Positions 55,901-64,000 of a stretch of 64,000 bases of DNA are shown piece by piece. Each line of letters starts with the position of its first letter. Within the stretch, counting starts at the first letter, position 1. Both the position numbers and the translations under genes were made by a program. The stretch covers positions 1 through 64,000 of the forward strand of contig CALVNG010000003.1 in the NCBI GenBank assembly GCA_944349545.1, written 5' to 3'. This stretch comes from an uncultured Eubacteriales bacterium. GTDB taxonomy: Bacteria; Bacillota; Clostridia; Christensenellales; Aristaeellaceae. The notes under the pieces were generated by a model. The model ran no database searches, was not told the origin of the DNA, and saw nothing but the letters and a program-made list of their open reading frames with translations.

Positions 55901-58900
55901 CCGCGCAGCTGCCCCAGCTGGAGCCCGTGGTGATGACCGACGACATCAACGGCTTCATCGGTTTCCATCCCGTCACGGTCAATCCCGGAGCCGACAGCGC
56001 CACCGTGCAGATCATCGGCGAAATCTATCTGGCGGACAAGCCCATGCGCGAGATGACCGAGGCCGACTACAGCAATATCCAGTGGCTGGAGCGCGCCGTG
56101 TTCACCTTCCAGAGCGACTCCACCGCGCTTAACGGCTTCCGCCTGATGGGCTACTCCGTGGGTACCGATCTGTCCCTGGAGGACGCCCTGCAGGGCTACT
56201 TCGATCAGATCGCCGTGGAGTATGAGAGCCATCTGGGCTTCACGCTGCTCTATCCCGCTGTGTTCACCGACGATCTGCTGGTGGAGGGCGAGGACGGCGT
56301 ATCCGCCGAGCTGCCCGACGGCAGCGCCAGCTTCCTGGCCAAGCGCATCGACAACAGCAACGGCGCCAACCTGACCGATTACGTGGGCATCATCGCCAAC
56401 GGCATCACGGGCAGCAGCTCGACCATCAACGAGGAATCCCAGTACGGCACCGTGGCCTATACCACCGAGGACGGTTACTACGTCTTTGAGGTTTACATCG
56501 TGACCGACCGCTACATCTATCAGGCGCAGCTGCGTTTCCTCAGCACGCTGATGAGCCAGTACAGCATGTACACCTCGTACCTGGAAAACAGCTTTGTGGC
56601 CAACGAGCTGTACCAGGGCTAAGCAAAGGAGCGTTTTGTCATGAAAAGAGCGGCTGCGCTGTGCCTGGCGCTGTTCCTTACGCTAGCAGGCGCGGCCGCG
56701 CTTGCCATGGAGGCCGATACGCAGGACCCCACGCCCGCCGAGATGCTGCCCCTGGCGGACGCCCTGACCGGCGAACGCGTCTGGCAGGCGGACGGCGCGA
56801 TGGAAAGCGCCACCCTTCGCTACCGGTATCCCCAGTTTGACGCCTGGACGGACGCCGACAAGGCCATCAACGCCTATTATCAGGCCATGGCCCAGGATAT
56901 GCAGGAACTGACGGAACCGCTGGACGCCTCCATCGACTTTGAGGTGACGCATGATTCCAGCCGGTATGTGAGCGTTGTACTCACCTCCACCACGCTGGGC
57001 GGAGGCGGGGAGTACGTGAGCATTTCCGCCGATACCTTCGCGCGAGACGGCCTCTATGCCGGCCAGCCCGTGAGTCTTTCGCAGGTGCTGGGGCTGGAGG
57101 AGGAGGGCGGAGAACTCAGCGACGGCCAGAGCGTGGCCGAACAGCTGGCCTACGAGCTGATCTGGCGCATTGTGGAGCGCGACAGCCAGAACGCCGATGG
57201 CGACTACCTGGACGGCTTGACGAAGGAGCAGCTGACCGACGCGTTCAGCCCCGAAACGGACTTTTATCTGGATGGAGACGGAAACGTGGTGTTCTTCATC
57301 CAGTCCGGGGAAATCGCGGGCGAGATCGCCGGGATTCTGCGCTTCCCCTTCGCTCCGGCGGAGCTGCTCAGCGCCGTCAAGGAGCCGTAAACAAGCATAG
57401 ATTGGCGCGGGCTGCGTATGCGGCCCGCGCTCTTTCTGTCCCTTATTCAAAAACTGGGCTTCATGAGCGGCCCCCGCCTTTCCGCCCGTTTGGGGCGGAG
57501 CGACCTGAGCGCCGGGCGGAGACAGGGCCTGTCCGCTCCGCGCGGCCTGCTCGGCGGGCTGTGGGAGCGTTTGACCGGGCGGAGACGCTTCTCTGCGCCC
57601 GAAAGCTTTTCTCCCCACGCACGCCCTTTTCGCGGGGGGTTCTGTCCGACGAGGCACGGATTGTGCGTGGCGGCACCAGCGCGTGCGGACCGAAGCCGAT
57701 CAGGTCCTCCCTGCCGCACAGGCGCAGCGCCTCCCGCACCAGATCGTGGTTGGCGGGATTGCGGTATTGCAAAAGGGCGCGCTGCATGGCCTTTTCATGC
57801 GGATTCTTGGGCACATAGACCGGCTGCATGTCGCGCGGGTCCAGCCTGGTGTAATACATGCAGGTACTGAGCGTGCCCGGTGTGGGATAGAAGTCCTGTA
57901 CCTGCTCCGGTTGATGGCCCGTATCGCGCAGATATTCCGCCAGATCCACCGCATCCCTGAGCGTGCTGCCCGGATGGCTGCTCATCAGGTAGGGCACGAG
58001 GTACTGCTTGAGACCATACTGCCGGTTGACGGCGTTGTAGCGGTCCACGAAGGCCTCGTATACCTCGCGGCGGGGCTTGCCCATGCGGGAGAGCACGTTC
58101 GGGCTGATATGCTCCGGCGCAACCTTCAGCTGGCCGCTGATGTGGTAGCGGCACAGCTCGGTCAGGAAGGCGTCGCTTTTGTCGGCCATGAGATAATCAT
58201 ACCGGATGCCGGAACGGATGAACACCTTTTTGATGCCCGGAATGGCCCGCATTTTGCGAAGCAGGGACACCAGTTCGGCGTGGCTTGCCCGCATGTGCTT
58301 ACAGGGCGTGGGGCAGAGGCATTGCCGGTTTTTGCAGGCGCCTTCGCGCAGCTGGCGTTCGCACGCGGGCTGGCGGAAATTGGCGGTCGGGCCGCCAACA
58401 TCGTGGATATATCCCTTGAAATCGGGCAACGAGGCCAGAAGGCGCGCTTCCCTCAACAGCGATTCTTCGCTGCGGGAGGAGACGATGCGCCCCTGATGAA
58501 AGGTAAGGGCGCAAAAGCTGCATGAGCCGAAACAGCCGCGTACCGCGCTGATGGAAAAGCGCACCTCCTGAAGCGCGGGCACGCCGCCCAGCGCGTCGTA
58601 CATCGGGTGGGCGAGCCGGGTGAAGGGCAGGTCGTAAACGCGGTCCAGCTCTGCGCGTGAGAGCGGGAAAGCCGGCGGGTTCTGCACGAGGTAGCGCTGG
58701 GCGTCCTGTTGCTGGCAAAGCGTGCGTCCGCGCACAGGGTCCTGCTCCTGATATTCCAGTAAAAAGGCCTGGCAATAGGCGCGCTTGTCCGCCGCAACCT
58801 CGGCGTGAGAGGGCAGCGGCAGCGCATCCCCGGGCGGCTGCTTGGCCATGTAGCATACGCCGCGCAGCTGGGAAAGCTCATGCGCGGGCATCCCGCGACG

Positions 58901-61900
58901 GACCCAGTCGCAGCAGTCCAGAATGGTGTTTTCGCCCATGCCGTAGAGCAGCAGCGTGGCGGCGCTGTCCACCAGCACGCTGCGGCGCACCTTGTCGTCC
59001 CAGTAGTCGTAGTGCGAAAAGCGGCGCAGCGAGGCCTCCACCCCGCCGATGAGCACCGGCATGCCGGGGTAGGCCTCGTGGATGCGGTTGCAGTACACCG
59101 TGACTGCGCGGTCGGGGCGCAGGCCGGCACGTCCGCCGGGAGCGTATACGTCGGCATTTCGCCGCTTGCGCGCGGCGGTATAGTGGTTGACCATGCTGTC
59201 AATCACACCGGAGGAGACCAGAAAGCCGAGCTTTGGCCTGCCGAATCGCTTGAACGCCTCCGCGCTGCGGTATTCCGGCAGACAGAGCATGGCCACACGG
59301 TATCCCGCCGCCTCCAGCACCCGGCCGATGATGGCGTGCCCGAAGGAGGGGTGGTCCACATATGCCTCGCCTACGACGTAGACAAAATCCGGCGCGTCCC
59401 AGCCCAGTTGGGCAACCTCCTCAGGTGTGACGGGCAAAAACGGGCCTGGCATCGCGGCGCACCTCCCATGATCGAGATGCGACCATTATAACATATTTTG
59501 CGCTTCACCGCGCGTCAAACGGGAAAAATCAGCCATTGGGAAAAGATGCGCTCCGTGTCCCAGATCAGGCTGGGCGCCTCGGAGGACTGCGCCTCCACAC
59601 CGTCGGAGGAAACCGCCAGGCAAAGCTGGGGAAACAGCACGCACCACCAGTTTTGCCCCTGCCCGCTGCCCAGCGTCACGCGCAGGGCGCGGTATTTCCC
59701 CTGGGGAAGCGTCACATGCCCGTAGGTTTTGGACGGCAGATCCAGAATTCCCACTTCAGCCGTCACGGGGCCGTCAAAGCCGTTTTCGCGGGCGCAGGCA
59801 AGCGCCGCGTCCTCCATCTGCCCCACGTGGGACATGAGCGTTTCGTATACGGCGTCCGCGTCAGCGCGGGACGCTTCCAGCAGCATTTCACCGAAGGCGG
59901 CGATCAGCGCGTCGCGCACGCAGAGTTTGATGCGCTGGCTTTCCGCGTCGTCGCCGTCCGCCAGTACATGCAGGCGGATGAGCTCGCCGCTTTCGAGCGC
60001 TTCCATCAGGGAGCGTTCCTCCGGGGAGTATTCAGCGCCCGCGCTCAGGGAACGCAGAGGCCAGAGCAGCACCAATAAAAAAGCCGCTGCGCAGAACAGC
60101 GCCAGCGCCGCGTTCAGCCACAGGGAACAGCGCGGGTGAAGCCTTCGGAGCATTCGCATCCCTCCCGCGTATATCCTGCCCGCGGCCGGGCTGAGGTATA
60201 CGCGGCGCAAAAACGACATTTCGGCGTCCGGCGGGTTGAATTTCCGGCAGAATGGTGTATGCTAAGCATGGGCCGTTCAAGAACGGCTCAGCAAGGAGGA
60301 TACCAGATGTTCTATTGGGATTGGACCATGATTCTCGTCATTCCCGGCCTGCTTCTTGGCCTGTGGGCGCAGATGCGGGTTTCGTCCGCCTTCAAAAAGT
60401 ACAGCGCCGTGCACGCGCGAAACGGCATGAGCGCGGAAGAAGTCGCCCGCTCGATGCTCAACCGGGCCGATTGCGGAGATGTGAGCGTGCGCAGCGTTTC
60501 CGGAAACCTCACGGATCACTATGACCCGCGCAACAACACCCTTCGCCTAAGCGACGGGGTCTATGGCTCTACCAGCGTGGCCGCCATCGGCGTGGCGGCG
60601 CATGAATGCGGGCACGCCATGCAGCAGCACGAGGGCTACGCGCCCCTCAAACTGCGCAGCGCGCTGGTGCCGGTGGTCAACCTGGGCAGCAACCTGTACT
60701 TTCCCATCTTCCTGCTGGGCCTCTTGTTCAGCTGGGAGCCGCTGCTCTACGTGGGTATCGCCTGTTTCGCGCTCACGCTGGTGTTTTCGCTGGTGACGCT
60801 GCCGGTGGAATTCAATGCCAGCGGACGGGCGCTGCGTGTGCTGGAGCAGCAGGGTTACCTGAGCGGCGAGGAGATGGATGGCGCGCGCGCCGTGCTGAAC
60901 GCCGCCGCCATGACCTATGTGGCGGCCGCCATCAGCAGCCTCCTGCAGCTGGTGCGCCTGCTCATCATCGCGCGCGACCGCAGGAATTGACCAAAGCCAA
61001 AAAAGGAGGGCCACAGCCGTGGGAGAAACGTTTCGGGTCTCCGTGCGCGAGCTGGTGGCCTTTTCTTATTTTCCGCCCGACATCACCCCGGCGGAGGATG
61101 CGGAGCGGCTGCTGGCCGGCGGTCGGGCGCATCGGGCGCGGCAGTCCGGCGCAGGCGGAGAAAGCGAGAAGAGTCTCCGTCGCACCTTTGCCTGCCTGGG
61201 CGCGGAGGTGACCGTCTATGGGCGGATGGACCTGTTTGAGGACGGCGACGTGCCCTATGTGGAGGAGATCAAGCTGAGCGCCCGGGCGCGCCCGGAGCCG
61301 TTGCCGGAGCATTGGGCGCAGGCGCTGTGCTACGGCGCGATGCTTGCGCCGGAGAAGCCCTGCGGGCGGGTGCGGCTGGGCGTGTGCTATGTGGACGAGA
61401 CAGGAGAGGCGCTCTCCCGCCATGAGGAAACGCTGGAACGGAACGAGCTGGACGCCGCCCTCAGGGGGCTGCTTGAACCGTGGACGGCCTTTGCCCTGCG
61501 CGAAAGCGCATACCGGCGCGAGCGGGACGAGAGTCTGCGGACGCTCGCCTTCCCCTACGAGGCTTACCGCAAGGGTCAGCGGGAGCTGGCTGTGCAGGTG
61601 TATACCGCCATCCGGCGCAAAAAGCGGCTCTTTGCCAGCTTGCCCACCGGCACAGGCAAGAGCGTAGCGGTGTTGTATCCTGCGCTGAAGGCGCTGGGAG
61701 AGGGGCTGACCGGCAAGGTGCTCTACCTCACGGCCCGCAATACCGCGCGCCAAAGCCCGGTACACGCGCTGGAGCGCATGTACCGGCAGGGCATGCGTGC
61801 CCGTTGCACCGTGCTCACCGCCAGGGAGAAGCTCTGCCCCGCTCCGACGCGCTGCCACCCGGACTTCTGCCCCCGCGCCAGGGGGCACTACCTGCGCCAG

Positions 61901-64000
61901 GGGGAGGCGGTGGACGAGCTGCTGGCCTGCCGGGACGCGGTATGGACCGAGGAACGCATCCTGCGGGCGGCGCAGCGGCATGACGTTTGTCCCTTTGAGC
62001 TGGCCCTCGCGCTGGTGGACCTGGCGGACGTGGTGCTGATGGACCTCAACTACGCATTTGATCCCTTTGCGCAGGTCAAGCGCCTGTTTCAGCACCGCCG
62101 CGACATGACTTTGCTGGTGGACGAGGCGCATCATGCGGTGGAACGGGTGCGAGACAGCCTTTCCGGCGCGCTGGACAGCCGGGAACTGGCATGCCTTCGT
62201 GCGGAGCATGGCAGGCGCGCAGGGCGCAAAACGCCGTATTATCGCGCGCTGACGGCGCTGATCCGGCAGCTGCGTGCGCTGGGGGAGGGAGAGAGCCCTT
62301 TTGAGCGCACGCTGAAAACGCTGCCGGAGGGCATTGTGCAAAGCGCGGAGGAGGCCCTCACCCTCGCACTGGGGCAGCTGGCGCGGGGCGAGGGCGCGGA
62401 TGCGTCGGATGCGGCGCGTATGCTCATGGGCTTTCGCTATGCGGCGGAGCGTCTGGATGAGGACTACGCCGTGCTGCTGGAGGGGCGGGGACGGGACCGA
62501 ACGCTGACCCTGTACTGTCTGCTTCCGGGCAGGGAAATCGCGCATGTGACGCGTGGGCTACGGGGCGCCGTATTCTTTTCGGCCACGCTGACGCCGCTGC
62601 CCGCCATGAAGCGGCTGCTGGGCGGTACAGAGGAGGACGTGTGCTTTGCGCTGCCATCGCCGTTTGATCCGCGCAACCTGATGGTGGTGCGCAGACGCGT
62701 GAATACCGCCTACGACCGGCGGGAAAGCACGGCAGAGCAGATCGCAGACGCGCTGTGCGAGCTGACGGCAGCGCGCCCGGGCAGCTATATCGCCTATTTT
62801 CCCAGCTATGCCTACCTGTCGCTGGTGCTGGACTGCCTCAAGAAGGACGCGGACAGGCTGCCGCCGCTGCTGGTGCAGCGCCGTGATATGGAAGGGGATG
62901 AGCAGACCGCCTTTCTGGAGGCATTAGAAAAGGAAACTGGCCCAAGACTCGCCCTGTGCGTGCTGGGAGGCCTTTACAGCGAGGGTATCGACCTGCCCGG
63001 CGAGCGCCTGATCGGAGCGGCGGTGATCGGTATGGGCCTGCCCGTGCCAAGCGCGCGGCTGGCTGCCGTGCGCGCCTGCTATCAGCGGCATTTTGGCGAC
63101 GGCTTCGCCTATGCCTGCCGCATTCCGGGCATGCATAAGGTGCTGCAGGCCGCCGGGCGCGTGGTACGCTCCGAGAATGACCGGGGCATCGTGCTGCTTC
63201 TGGACGACCGCTACTACGACCCCGCTTATGCAGCCCTGCTGCCCGCGGAGTGGCAGCTGTGCGGCGAGGACATCGTCGTGGCCGCGCAGAGATTGGAGGA
63301 ACTGACATGCCAAGAAGGGGGACAAGGATGATCGCGCTGGCGCTGGCGCTGCTGCTGCCTCTGGGCGCGGGTGGGTGCACCCCGCAAAAGGAAGGAAGCG
63401 CCGGCATTCTGTATCGCGTGACCGGCGGAAAAAGCGAGCTGTATCTGCTTGGCAGCATCCATGTGGGCAGCGAGGATATGTATCCCATGGGGCAGTCGAT
63501 TTTGGACGCGCTGGCAGCGTCGGATGTGCTGGTCTTTGAATGCGACACCCGGAGCGCGCAGGCGCAGGCCGTCTATCAGGAGATGATGCGTTGTCCCGAA
63601 GGCGAAACGCTGGCAAGCCTGGTGAGCGCGGATACCTATGCGTTGACCGTACAGGCGGCGCAGAAGGCAGGGTACCGCATGGACAGCCTTGACGCGCTCA
63701 AGCCCTGGGCCGTGATGAGCATGCTGAACACCGAAGCGGTGGCCGCCACGCTGGAGGCGCGGGGCACCAAGGCGTCCGCCTCACTGGGCGTGGAGGAGCA
63801 GGTGAAAAAGGCCGGCGGCGGGAAGGCAGAAAGGTGGCTTGAGGACACCCGCGACGAGCTGGAGGTGCTCGACAGCCTGAGCCCCGCGCTGCAGGAATCC
63901 TTGCTGCGTTCAACCTGCCGCGTTATTCTGGAGCCGGATAGCGCCACCGGCATGGACGCGGCCATCGACCAATGGCCCGAATGGTGGCGCGCGGGCGACG

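Overview
The window looks like chromosome of a GC-rich, endospore-forming member of the Clostridia, probably a gut inhabitant. Five sporulation genes are present (spmA, spmB, spoIID, a spoIIQ-like gene, spoIIR), with an AbrB-type regulator, a Met T-box leader, a Na+-pumping decarboxylase and a conjugated bile salt hydrolase. Promoters are classical sigma-A type and terminators are intrinsic. Nearly all space is coding. I see no rRNA, tRNA, insertion sequence, prophage or CRISPR array. The genus cannot be named from this sequence alone.

Layout. 1-2.8 kb: MATE exporter behind a repeat-rich divergent promoter region, a hypoxanthine/uracil-DNA glycosylase-like gene, thioredoxin, and an AbrB-like regulator. 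3.0-4.1 kb: spmA-spmB. 4.1-8.5 kb: T-box leader, then metG-tatD-GNAT-miaA, close-packed. 8.7-13.9 kb: biotin-dependent Na+ decarboxylase operon carrying two different carboxyltransferase subunits (mmdA-like and oadA-like) with one biotin carrier and one membrane beta subunit. 14.0-15.0 kb: bile salt hydrolase. 15.2-27.4 kb: an eight-gene, tightly overlapping operon: secreted/membrane protein, ABC ATPase, ABC permease, membrane protein with a helical extracytoplasmic region, MoxR AAA+ ATPase, DUF58 protein and two large membrane VWA proteins. 27.4-30.5 kb: a long structured leader before a DUF4342 protein, then an OmpR-type response regulator and histidine kinase. 30.5-38.4 kb: CapA-like protein, second MATE exporter, D-Ala-D-Ala carboxypeptidase with peptidoglycan-binding domains, spoIID, spoIIQ, glmS. 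38.7-52.6 kb (minus strand): a 2600-residue cyclic beta-glucan synthase-like enzyme and gltD/gltB. 52.9-57.4 kb: three secreted proteins of unknown or weakly known function and a thioredoxin-reductase-like flavoprotein with a degenerate NADPH site. 57.5-64 kb: YgiQ radical SAM protein, spoIIR, YugP-type zinc protease, a nuclease-like/Fe-S helicase, and a TraB/GumN-type lipoprotein cut by the window edge.

How it fits together. The decarboxylase operon would couple organic-acid or acyl-CoA decarboxylation to a sodium gradient. GltBD and GlmS handle nitrogen and amino-sugar supply. SpoIID, SpoIIQ and SpoIIR belong to engulfment and to forespore-to-mother-cell signalling. The MoxR/VWA/ABC operon is the best candidate for an uncharacterised system: a cytoplasmic AAA+ remodeller, an ABC exporter and several large extracytoplasmic proteins are apparently made as one unit. 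The other observations most worth testing are the mixed decarboxylase cluster, the flavoprotein that may not use NADPH, the palindrome directly after the gltB promoter, and the repeats between the divergent promoters at the left edge.
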